Assembly: GCA_005800815.1 (NCBI GenBank)
Contig: SYEK01000006.1
Location: 1 to 64,000 of the forward strand
Direction of reading: 5' to 3'
Origin: Actinomycetota bacterium
GTDB lineage: Bacteria > Actinomycetota > Actinomycetes > Nanopelagicales > Nanopelagicaceae
Length of the DNA: 64,000 nucleotides
Positions 44,023-51,671 of this stretch are shown in pieces (positions within the stretch are counted from its first letter, which is position 1; each line of letters starts with the position of its first letter). Below the pieces are notes generated by a model. It ran no database searches and had not been told where the DNA came from. It saw only the letters and a program-made list of their open reading frames with translations. The translations under genes were made by a program, and so were the position numbers.

Positions 44023-45156
44023 CTTTTCAAACCTGCCTGCCCAAATCTGCCAACTCCATTTCTCAAGGATCCAACTACGTCCGGCTTGACCCATCTGCTG
44101 TGATCTCTGCGGATGTGAGAGCAGATCAATCACAGCCTCTGCGATCGCCGTGCTATCTGTGCCATCGATAACAAGGCCCGTAGTTCCATCAATGACGGCA
44201 TCTGGAGCACCGCCTGATCGGCCTGCAATGACAGGTAATCCACATGCACTGGCCTCAAGATAGACGATGCCCAGACCCTCAACCTCTAATCCAAAAAATC
44301 GAGAGCGAGCTGGCATAGCAAATATCTCTCCAACACAAATATAGGAGGGTAGGTCGGCGTAGTGGATGCGCCCAATGAATGTGATGTGATCATTGAGTGA
44401 GAATTTTCCCACCAGATTCCGTAGATGTGCCTCGTATGGACCTTCACCAATCAAGAGCAGATGCACCTGGGGTATCTCTTTGACAATCGCAGCCATTGCT
44501 TGGATGAGTCGATCTTGGCCTTTTCGATGCACAAGACGTCCCACACAGACGATTACTCTCTTATCAGTAAGGCCCAGGGACTCTCGCAGCATTGAGGAGT
44601 CCATGGGAGCAAAGTGTTCGATATCGATACCTGGGGCAAGTTTGACCATTGCATCAGCTGCCTTCGGAGCAAGGACAGAGGCGATGGCACTGCGTGTGTA
44701 CTCACCTAGATAGGTCAATGCATCGGTCTCTGAACCGATGCGGCGCAACGCCAATGTGAATGGGAAGAGCTTTGCCCACCAGACTTCATGGCCATGGGTC
44801 AGTGCCACGATGCGGCGCGCTCCAGCGCGGCGCAGAGAGTGCGCCATGAGTCCAAGTGGTGCGGCAGCTCCAAAGACCACAATCTTGCTCTGCTCACGCT
44901 CAAGAAGGCGCACAATCCTGTGTGTTGTGCCTGGCGAGGGAAGCAGAACTCTGGCACGATCTCGAATCACCCGGACCCCGTAGTTTAAGAGCCAGGTGGC
45001 ATCATAATCGCGTGTATCCCCTTGAGATGATGTATAGACAGTCGTGGATGAGTGCGGGAGATGCTCAATCAAACCAATAATGAAGCTTTCGATTCCCCCT
45101 GCGCGAGGACCAAAGTCATTGGTGACAAATAAGATTTTCTCAGAAACGTCTGGCAC
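44008..45156 (-). CDS. pimB: GT4 glycosyltransferase, PimB-like mannosyltransferase
   Basis: A 382-residue GT-B-fold enzyme. The acceptor-side N-terminus FVTNDFGPRAGGIESFI (10-26) and ALTHGHEVWWAKL are characteristic of PimB, which adds the second mannose to phosphatidylinositol monomannoside from GDP-mannose at the cytoplasmic face. Donor-site features are VGRLVHRKGQDRLI and the E-x7-E type motif YLEASACGLPVIAG. The start is GTG 45156, overlapping the NlpC/P60 gene by 17 nt. PimB rather than a related GT4 enzyme is inferred. Confidence 0.82.
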   Translation of the reverse strand: MPDVSEKILFVTNDFGPRAGGIESFIIGLIEHLPHSSTTVYTSSQGDTRDYDATWLLNYGVRVIRDRARVLLPSPGTTHRIVRLLEREQSKIVVFGAAAPLGLMAHSLRRAGARRIVALTHGHEVWWAKLFPFTLALRRIGSETDALTYLGEYTRSAIASVLAPKAADAMVKLAPGIDIEHFAPMDSSMLRESLGLTDKRVIVCVGRLVHRKGQDRLIQAMAAIVKEIPQVHLLLIGEGPYEAHLRNLVGKFSLNDHITFIGRIHYADLPSYICVGEIFAMPARSRFFGLEVEGLGIVYLEASACGLPVIAGRSGGAPDAVIDGTTGLVIDGTDSTAIAEAVIDLLSHPQRSQQMGQAGRSWILEKWSWQIWAGRFEKLINK

Positions 45157-46153
45157 CGACGAAGGCCTTCCGGCCCATATTCAAGCTCGTGGTCACCTTC
45201 ACACGCGAGCCAGAGCGGGGTGCATGCACCATCCGGTTTCCTCCAAGATAGATCCCCACGTGAGAGACGGGGCGACCAAAGAATAGTAGATCCCCTGGCT
45301 TTAACGCCTTGAGTGCAATTGGCTTGCCCATTCGTGATTGCGCCGCGGATGAGTGAGGAAGTGAGACACCGGCGGCTTGATAGGCACGCATAGTCAGACC
45401 CGAGCAATCCCAATTCACAAGCCCTGCAGCTCCAAAGACATATCTATCGCCAATCTGTTTGAGGGCATATTTGAGAGCGATCCCTGCCCGGCCTGAGACT
45501 CCATCGGCATCCTTGGCCGCAGCGCGTGATGATACGAGATCTGCATCCTCTTCGGCAGCGGCTAGCTCTGCTAACCGTTTGCGATCTGCCTTCTTTAACT
45601 TTGATAAGAGAGCCTCTGCCTCGGCTAATTTTGCAAGGGCTAAGGCAGACTGCGCCGCATATTTTTTCGATGCAGCATTTACCAGAGCTAACTTGTCATT
45701 CACTGTTAATTTTGTTGCAGATAGACGTTGCGTAGCCGCCTCATACTTGCGTAACTGCACTGACTTGCCCCTTGTTATCGCATCTAGCGTGCCGGCAGAT
45801 GAGAGATAGAGAGTGGGATCACTTGAAAAGAGAAGCTCCACCGCCTGACCCATCGTCCCAGATTTATACTGGGCCACTGCAATCACACCAAGAGATCTCT
45901 GAAGTTTTAAGAGCGACTCCTGCTGTGCTTCGGCCTTGGCTTTTATTCCATTGAGTGTCTTCGTTAAAATCGCCAATTTCACTTTTGCCTCTTGGGCACC
46001 CTCTGCCGCACTTGTTGCATCCTCCTCCAACTGGCGCACCTTTGCTTGAACCTCGGCCAAGGTGGGTGCGGCCTCGGCAGGGTTTGCGATAAGAATCGGG
46101 GCCAGCACCGCAAGGCCGACAAGGCAGACGCGCGCGGGCTTGAGAGAAAACAT
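45140..46153 (-). CDS. NlpC/P60 peptidoglycan hydrolase with coiled coil (RipA-like)
   Basis: A 337-residue secreted protein: signal peptide (1-28, cleavage after AEA), a long coiled coil (about 30-210), and an NlpC/P60 domain (about 222-337). The catalytic residues are Cys250 (WDCSGL), His298 (SHVGIYLG) and His310 (MVHAP). Such endopeptidases cut stem peptides during cell separation, and the coiled coil usually controls activity. It has its own -10 and is likely transcribed with the PimB-like gene. Confidence 0.93.
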   Translation of the reverse strand: MFSLKPARVCLVGLAVLAPILIANPAEAAPTLAEVQAKVRQLEEDATSAAEGAQEAKVKLAILTKTLNGIKAKAEAQQESLLKLQRSLGVIAVAQYKSGTMGQAVELLFSSDPTLYLSSAGTLDAITRGKSVQLRKYEAATQRLSATKLTVNDKLALVNAASKKYAAQSALALAKLAEAEALLSKLKKADRKRLAELAAAEEDADLVSSRAAAKDADGVSGRAGIALKYALKQIGDRYVFGAAGLVNWDCSGLTMRAYQAAGVSLPHSSAAQSRMGKPIALKALKPGDLLFFGRPVSHVGIYLGGNRMVHAPRSGSRVKVTTSLNMGRKAFVGARRF

Positions 46154-46160
46154 AGTCCTC

Positions 46161-46166
46161 AGGCTA
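46161..46166 (-). promoter_or_regulatory. Leaderless -10 of the NlpC/P60 gene
   Basis: TAGCCT on the minus strand ends 7 bases before ATG 46153. Confidence 0.55.
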
Positions 46167-46244
46167 ACTGCCCAAAGGGGGCATTCTCAACCTGTGAGCC
46201 GAGAAAACCATGTGATTTGCCGCCAAAACTGCGATGCTAGTGCG

Positions 46245-46736
46245 ATGAGTACCTGCGCCTCTCTCGTTGTAGGCGCAGATGGATCAACGACAAAAAATCA
46301 ACGCTCCCATGGTGTGAGCTCCAAGGCCGACCGCACCATCTTTCTGGCTCGTCGGCGCGAATTTGATGTAATCATCATTGGAGGCAACACTGCGCGTAAC
46401 GAGCCATATCAGATGACACCGGTACCCCTAGTTGTCATCTCACGATCAAAGATAAATCCGATTCCAGCCAACCCCAAGGCACAGCTGTGGAATACGGCCC
46501 CAGCGGAGGCGATCATTGATGCTCGAAAAATCTTTGGTCCCCGAATCTTGATTGAGGGTGGTGCACTTTTACTCCATGAACTTCTTGAGCAAGGACTCAT
46601 CGATGATTTCTACCTAACTGTTACGCCTGACCGCCATGGTGAAAATATCATCGATTGGCAGGCAATACTCAACGGCTTCACAACATTTACCGAAAGCCAG
46701 ATTGATCAAACACTCTTTTTCCACGCACATAATTAG
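46245..46736 (+). CDS. RibD C-terminal/dihydrofolate reductase-like reductase
   Basis: A 163-residue protein with the reductase fold of the RibD C-terminal domain: an N-terminal CASLVVGADGSTT, the central FDVIIIGGNTARNE, and the NADPH-site stretch GPRILIEGGALLLHELLEQGLIDDFYLTVTP (108-138). It lacks the deaminase half of RibD, and no riboflavin genes are nearby, so the substrate is uncertain. It is shorter than most members. ATG 46245 has a near-consensus GATGCT 6 bases upstream. It ends in a TTAG convergent overlap. Confidence 0.82.
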   Translation: MSTCASLVVGADGSTTKNQRSHGVSSKADRTIFLARRREFDVIIIGGNTARNEPYQMTPVPLVVISRSKINPIPANPKAQLWNTAPAEAIIDARKIFGPRILIEGGALLLHELLEQGLIDDFYLTVTPDRHGENIIDWQAILNGFTTFTESQIDQTLFFHAHN

Positions 46737-47572
46737 AATGCCGAGATGAGTGCGACACCACCAACGGCCAAAGCAATCCCCACGTACTGAACTTTGTGCA
46801 GGCGCTCATGTAAGAATTTGAATGCCAGTAGCGCCGTAGCAATGGGATACATCGAGCCAAGGACCATGGCTACCGAGACTGATCCCTTGCTACAAGCAAC
46901 ACCCAGCAGAAGATTCGCCAAGAAATCGGCGACTCCCATGAAGAGCAGGCTTGGATATTCTCTCCTTGTGAATCCACCGAGAGAGCGATATCGCAGAGCG
47001 ATACCAAGAGTGAGAACAAGAGTTGCCATGCGCATCGTGACCATTGTCATGAGAGCACTTGATTGCGAACCAATGGAGATGAAAGTCAGCGCCGTTCCGA
47101 ATCCACATGCTGCACCGATTGCAAGTAAGAGTGGACGTAGCGGTAGGCCTTGGGAGAGCTCAGGGCCGCTTGCACAAAAGGCCCCAGCCAGAGCTAGCAC
47201 AATACCGATCGATGTGATTAGTGAGAGTGATTCACCATTGATCAAGGCATAACTCAAAGGTATCACTGCACTCAATGCACTGATTGGTGAAACGACTCCC
47301 ATACTTCCTGATGCAAGGCCTGCATAGAGACATATAAGCCCAAAATATCCGAGAAAGCCGGCACAGATTCCTGGGATGAGATACCCACCATCACCAAAGG
47401 CCTGTGCACCGCTATCGCCCAAAAAAATAACGAGCGTGATTCCAAAGAACAGACCCAACACTTGTGAAAAACCAAGAACTGCAATTGGCGCACGGTGCTT
47501 GCTCAAACGCCCACCTTCAAAATCGGCGGTACCCCAGAGAAGACTAGAGAGCAGAGCCAATAGTGATGCCAT
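46733..47572 (-). CDS. EamA/DMT-family membrane transporter (second copy)
   Basis: A 279-residue membrane protein with about ten helices in two EamA repeats: LLWGTADFEGGRLSKHRAPI in the first helix region, SALSAVIPLSYALINGESLS at the first repeat end and SMYPIATALLAFKFLHERL at the second. It is distinct in sequence from the copy at 7938-8798. The cargo is unknown. It has its own -10 and is divergent from the DUF3000 gene. Confidence 0.87.
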   Translation of the reverse strand: MASLLALLSSLLWGTADFEGGRLSKHRAPIAVLGFSQVLGLFFGITLVIFLGDSGAQAFGDGGYLIPGICAGFLGYFGLICLYAGLASGSMGVVSPISALSAVIPLSYALINGESLSLITSIGIVLALAGAFCASGPELSQGLPLRPLLLAIGAACGFGTALTFISIGSQSSALMTMVTMRMATLVLTLGIALRYRSLGGFTRREYPSLLFMGVADFLANLLLGVACSKGSVSVAMVLGSMYPIATALLAFKFLHERLHKVQYVGIALAVGGVALISAF

Positions 47573-47579
47573 GTATCCA

Positions 47580-47585
47580 AGGTTA
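47580..47585 (-). promoter_or_regulatory. Leaderless -10 of the second EamA gene
   Basis: TAACCT on the minus strand ends 7 bases before ATG 47572. Confidence 0.55.
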
Positions 47586-47614
47586 CCGCCCTGCCTCCCG
47601 AAAAACTCCTCTGC

Positions 47615-47620
47615 AATAAT
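47615..47620 (+). promoter_or_regulatory. Possible leaderless -10 of the DUF3000 gene
   Basis: AATAAT ends 6 bases before ATG 47627; only the first base departs from TANNNT. Confidence 0.35.
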
Positions 47621-47626
47621 TACGCT

Positions 47627-48211
47627 ATGACAGTGGATTCCTCGGGATTTGAGCGGTTAGTCAATCAACTGCGCGCATTCACGCCCCGTCATGAAATTAT
47701 TCTTGAGGAGGTTCCTGCGCCGCAAAAATTAGCGATGTATTCATTTGCATTCTCTGTTGATGTGAGTAATGGGAAAACCGGAGATGAAGAGGATGAGTTA
47801 GCATCAGGGCGTTTTGTCCTCTTGCATGAGCCAGGAGGGCAAGATACCTGGGAGGGTGAATTTCGTTGCGTGAGCTTTGTGCGCGCCGATGTAGATACGG
47901 CGATGCAGGAGGATCCATCACTGCCTGAGTTTGGATGGGGCTGGTTTTTATCCGCACTGAATGGAGCTGATTGCACGATCACGGCTACAAGTGGAACAGT
48001 GACACGGGTCTCGAGTGCCTCCTTTGGTAGGCTCTCACCTCGCAACAATGAATCAGAGATTGAGATCCGCGCATCATGGACACCGCTCATCTCAGATCCT
48101 TTAGAGATCATCAAGCACATCTCTGGCTGGTGCACCTTGATCGCAGAGGTTGCAGGTCTTCAGGAGATACCTGAGGGTGTTGCAGCTCTTAATACATCAA
48201 GGGCCCGGTAA
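47627..48211 (+). CDS. DUF3000 protein
   Basis: A 194-residue actinobacterial protein of unknown function. Conserved stretches are RHEIILEEVPAPQKLAMYSFA (24-44), SGRFVLLHEPGGQDTWEG (about 61-78), the tryptophan-rich FGWGWFLSAL and GWCTLIAEVAGL near the end. No signal or membrane segment is seen. It directly precedes the RNase D gene, as in most actinobacteria, suggesting a functional link with RNA processing that has not been shown. Confidence 0.9.
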   Translation: MTVDSSGFERLVNQLRAFTPRHEIILEEVPAPQKLAMYSFAFSVDVSNGKTGDEEDELASGRFVLLHEPGGQDTWEGEFRCVSFVRADVDTAMQEDPSLPEFGWGWFLSALNGADCTITATSGTVTRVSSASFGRLSPRNNESEIEIRASWTPLISDPLEIIKHISGWCTLIAEVAGLQEIPEGVAALNTSRAR

Positions 48212-48220
48212 AAAATTTAA

Positions 48221-49528
48221 ATGGAGCAAGAGGTACAACCAGTGCCTTTACTGGTGCCCCAGGGTGGCACCCCTCCAGTCATCGATAGCGATGAGGCTTT
48301 AAAGAGAGCTCTCCAGGAGTTATCTGCAGGAACCGGTCCGTTCGCAGTCGATGCCGAGCGTGCCTCTGGATTTCGCTACAGTGCCAGGGCGTATCTCATA
48401 CAGATAAAACGCCATGGTGGAGGTCTTCATCTCATCGATCCGATCCCCTTCGGTCTCAACAATGTGCTCATGGCATCTCTTAATGATCTTCTCAATAGCG
48501 ATGAGATCATCCTGCATGCAAGCACCCAAGATCTTGCCTGTCTTCGTGAGCTTGGATTGGAGCCACTGCATCTTTTTGATACCGAGCTGGCAGGGCGTAT
48601 CGCAGGCCTACCCAGAGTTGGACTTGGGCCTCTCCTTGAGTCAGTGATGGGAGTCAGCCTTGCCAAGGAGCATAGCGCTGCCGATTGGTCAACGCGCCCT
48701 CTCCCCCAAGAGTGGCTCACCTATGCGGCTTTAGATGTCGAACTCCTTATCGAACTTCGTGATGCCATGTATGCACTCTTGAGCGCTGGGGGGAAATTGG
48801 AGTGGGCCAAGCAGGAGTTCGCAGCAATTCTGAGCGCACCAGCGCCACCACCGCGAGTAGATCCATGGCGGCGCACATCTGGAATGCACAAGATTAAACG
48901 CCGTGATCAGCTGGCCATCATCCGTGAACTATGGATGACACGTGATGGCCTTGCCTCAGGGCTCGATATTGCGCCAGGGAGACTTCTGAATGATTCGGCG
49001 ATTATTGGGCTCTGCTTGGCTGCGCCTACAACTAAAAAAGAGTTCGAGAAGGCTCTTCGACCTATCGGCCTGCGCCCCCGCTGGTTAGAGCACCATACGA
49101 TTTGGCTCGAGGCCATCGCTCGCGCCGTTGCAATTCCTGAGCAAGAGTGGCCGCCTACTCGCAGCACCACGGATTCACTCCCTGCGATGAAACTGTGGCG
49201 CGAGAAGTTTCCAGAAAAGTTCGCACCCTTTTCCCATGCCCGCGCCCTTATCGAAGTGATCGCCACTGAAAACTCGATTCCAGTAGAAAATCTCATCTCT
49301 CCTGAATACATACGTCGCATCTGCTGGTCACCACCCGTGGGCTCAACGCAGGAGCATGATGAACCGGGCGTGCGTGCCATGCTGCAGGGCCTTGGTGCTC
49401 GCCCGTGGCAGATAGAGCTGGTAGCCCCGGCAGTGGCCAAGGCCCTGCTCAAGCATGAGCCCTTGCAGATGCCCAAGACCCCAGAGGGGGCTGAAGCTGT
49501 GAGCAAAGAGATAGGAGAGCAGGGCTGA
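48221..49528 (+). CDS. rnd: Ribonuclease D-like 3'-5' exonuclease with HRDC domain
   Basis: A 435-residue DEDD-type exoribonuclease. The N-terminal nuclease domain starts with FAVDAERASGFRY (Asp44, Glu46), continues with LHASTQDLACL and ends with the YAALDVELL motif; an HRDC domain follows (about 225-300, HKIKRRDQLAIIRELW). By family it trims tRNA and other small RNA 3' ends. It begins 9 bases after DUF3000, so they share an operon. Its stop touches the inverted repeat before efeU. Confidence 0.92.
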   Translation: MEQEVQPVPLLVPQGGTPPVIDSDEALKRALQELSAGTGPFAVDAERASGFRYSARAYLIQIKRHGGGLHLIDPIPFGLNNVLMASLNDLLNSDEIILHASTQDLACLRELGLEPLHLFDTELAGRIAGLPRVGLGPLLESVMGVSLAKEHSAADWSTRPLPQEWLTYAALDVELLIELRDAMYALLSAGGKLEWAKQEFAAILSAPAPPPRVDPWRRTSGMHKIKRRDQLAIIRELWMTRDGLASGLDIAPGRLLNDSAIIGLCLAAPTTKKEFEKALRPIGLRPRWLEHHTIWLEAIARAVAIPEQEWPPTRSTTDSLPAMKLWREKFPEKFAPFSHARALIEVIATENSIPVENLISPEYIRRICWSPPVGSTQEHDEPGVRAMLQGLGARPWQIELVAPAVAKALLKHEPLQMPKTPEGAEAVSKEIGEQG

Positions 49529-49555
49529 TTTACGCAACGAAAGAGTTGCGTAAAT
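49528..49555. promoter_or_regulatory. Perfect 11-bp inverted repeat at the efeU promoter, candidate operator
   Basis: The arms are ATTTACGCAAC (49528-49538) and GTTGCGTAAAT (49545-49555), with GAAAGA between. Relative to the predicted efeU start they cover about -53 to -26, across the -35. No T-run follows the right arm, so it is unlikely to be a terminator. It does not resemble Fur or DtxR/IdeR boxes. Confidence 0.6.
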
Positions 49556-49568
49556 AGGAGGCCGGGAT

Positions 49569-49574
49569 TAGGCT
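49569..49574 (+). promoter_or_regulatory. Leaderless -10 of efeU
   Basis: TAGGCT ends 6 bases before ATG 49581. A AGGAGG at 49556-49561 is 19 bases from the start, too far to be its ribosome site. Confidence 0.55.
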
Positions 49575-49580
49575 TCAAAC

Positions 49581-50411
49581 ATGCTGAGCACTTTCATCAT
49601 CGCCCTTCGAGAGGGGCTAGAGGCCTCTCTCATCGTTGGAATTCTTGTCGCCTATATCTACAAGACCCAGCGCACCAGCTATTTAAGGCCTTTGTGGGTG
49701 GGTGTGGCCGCTGCGATAGTTGCAAGTCTGGGCCTTGGCGCATTCCTCTCCTTCACCTCGGTCTCATTGAGTGATCGGGGCCAAGAGTTGTTCGCAGGTA
49801 TCACCTCTTTCGTTGCAGTAGGACTTGTCACGTGGATGGTTTTTTGGATGAAGCGAACAGCTCGAACCCTGCGCAGTAATCTGCATGGCAAGGTAGATGC
49901 TGCGGCAGGCACTGGACCGATAGCGATTGCCGCAGCAGCCTTTGTCGCTGTCATCCGAGAGGGTCTTGAAACCTCCCTCTTCGTCTATTCGAACTTTCAA
50001 AGCGTTGCAGACACTACGAGCTCTGCCGTTGGGCTTATTTTAGGTTTTTCCCTCTCCATCACCCTTGGCTATTTAATCTATAAGAGCGCCGTAAAGTTAG
50101 ATCTCTCCAAGTTCTTCACCTACACAGGAGTTGCACTCATCATCGTTGCAGCCGGAGTTCTCTCCTATGGAGTCCATGAGTTCCAGGAGCTCGGCTTCTT
50201 ACCCGGGCCTGATGCCTTTGTCTGGGATGTGACCTCATTTATCGCCAAAGATTCGATCTTGGGCGCATCTCTCTCTGGAACAATCGGTTTTGATACAACA
50301 ACCTCATGGTTACAACTTGGCATCTATGTCGCATACTTGAGTGCCGTCTTGACTCCGTATCTATCAAAATCCTCGCAGAAAGCCCCCACCAAGGCCCCTG
50401 TTTCAGCCTAG
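49581..50411 (+). CDS. efeU: FTR1-family iron permease (EfeU-like)
   Basis: A 276-residue membrane protein with seven predicted helices and two copies of the iron-binding REXXE motif: REGLE at 10-14 and again at about 123-127, both within helices. It takes up iron, usually ferrous iron after oxidation or with partner EfeO and EfeB. Neither partner is nearby, so it may act alone or with distant genes. It is inserted between rnd and the thiolase gene, which normally lie closer together. Confidence 0.92.
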   Translation: MLSTFIIALREGLEASLIVGILVAYIYKTQRTSYLRPLWVGVAAAIVASLGLGAFLSFTSVSLSDRGQELFAGITSFVAVGLVTWMVFWMKRTARTLRSNLHGKVDAAAGTGPIAIAAAAFVAVIREGLETSLFVYSNFQSVADTTSSAVGLILGFSLSITLGYLIYKSAVKLDLSKFFTYTGVALIIVAAGVLSYGVHEFQELGFLPGPDAFVWDVTSFIAKDSILGASLSGTIGFDTTTSWLQLGIYVAYLSAVLTPYLSKSSQKAPTKAPVSA

Positions 50412-50480
50412 GTACTGGTGTTAGAAGTCTTAACTGAAGGCTATCCTTATGTGCACCAGCGTGAGTAGAGGGGAGTTCTG

Positions 50481-51671
50481 ATGACGCGCAGAGTTGTATT
50501 GGTCGATGCAGTTCGTACCCCATTTGGTAAAGCCGGCGGAATGTATGCAGGAACCCGCGCCGATGATCTTATGGTCCGTGCAATCCGAGGTTTGCTCGAG
50601 CGCAATCCCAGCATAGATCCAGCGGCAATAGAAGAAGTTGCGATAGCTGCAACCACTCAGACCGGTGATCAGGGAATGAACATCGGCCGAAGCGCGGCTC
50701 TTCTCTCAGGTCTTCCAAACACAGTACCTGGCTATTCGATTGATCGCTGGTGCGCAGGTGCCTTAACTGCCGTCACAACCATCGCTGGGGCGATCGCAAT
50801 GGGCATAAATGAGATTGCAATCGCAGGTGGCGTAGAACATATGGGTAACCATCCAATGGGTGAGGGTCTAGATCCAAATCCACGTTACTTATCTGAGCGT
50901 ATCGTCGACCAGGATGCACTGGCCATGGGTGCAACGGCCGAGCGTCTCCATGATCGCTTCCCGCAGTTGACGAAGGAGCGCAGCGATCGATATGCCATGA
51001 ACTCCCAGCTTAAAACTGCCAAGGCATATTCGCAGGGAAAGATTCAAAGAGATTTGATCCCTACTGCGGCGCGAAGCGCCGAACTGGGCTGGACCGTTGC
51101 CACTATGGATGAGGCCCCTCGCCCACAGACAACCATGGAGGGCTTATCTGGTCTTAAGACACCCTTTCGTACCGCAGGCCGCGTCACACCAGGCAACTCC
51201 TCTGGATTAAACGATGGCGCAACAGCTGCACTCCTTGCAAGTGAGGAGAGGGCAAACGAGCTTGGCTTAACTATCAAAGCCAAGATGGTCACCTTCGCAT
51301 TTGCCGGCGTTGAGCCTGAGATTATGGGATACGGACCAGTTCCATCGACACTCAAAGCACTCAAGCAATCTGGATTGAAAATTGAAGATATCGGCGCATT
51401 TGAGATTAATGAGGCCTTCGCTGTTCAAGTACTTGCCTTCCTCGATTACTTTTCCATTCCCGATGATGACGCTCGTGTTAATCCTTACGGTGGAGCCATC
51501 GCCGTTGGACATCCACTTGCATCCTCAGGTGTACGTTTGATGCTCAACTTAGCACGCACCTTCGAGGCCCAACCTGAGGTTCGTTATGGGATCACAACCA
51601 TGTGCATCGGTCTTGGTATGGGTGGCACCGTCATCTGGGAGAACCCTCACTTTAAGGCAGGCTCCAAGTAA
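50481..51671 (+). CDS. fadA: Acetyl-CoA C-acyltransferase (thiolase)
   Basis: A 396-residue thiolase that cleaves 3-ketoacyl-CoA in the last step of beta-oxidation. The acyl-accepting cysteine is Cys91 (DRWCAGALTA), GHPLASSG carries the catalytic histidine, and CIGLGMGG the second cysteine. Length is normal. GGGGAG lies before ATG 50481. fadJ starts directly after its stop, so the two subunits of the complex are co-translated. Confidence 0.95.
   Translation: MTRRVVLVDAVRTPFGKAGGMYAGTRADDLMVRAIRGLLERNPSIDPAAIEEVAIAATTQTGDQGMNIGRSAALLSGLPNTVPGYSIDRWCAGALTAVTTIAGAIAMGINEIAIAGGVEHMGNHPMGEGLDPNPRYLSERIVDQDALAMGATAERLHDRFPQLTKERSDRYAMNSQLKTAKAYSQGKIQRDLIPTAARSAELGWTVATMDEAPRPQTTMEGLSGLKTPFRTAGRVTPGNSSGLNDGATAALLASEERANELGLTIKAKMVTFAFAGVEPEIMGYGPVPSTLKALKQSGLKIEDIGAFEINEAFAVQVLAFLDYFSIPDDDARVNPYGGAIAVGHPLASSGVRLMLNLARTFEAQPEVRYGITTMCIGLGMGGTVIWENPHFKAGSK

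Noticed and set aside
49528-49555. Intrinsic terminator after rnd
   Set aside because: The stem is perfect but is followed by AAAT-AGGAGG-type sequence with no T-run, and it lies over the efeU -35.
49556-49561. AGGAGG as the efeU ribosome-binding site
   Set aside because: It is 19 bases from ATG 49581 and no in-frame start lies closer; an in-frame TAG at 49569 blocks extension.
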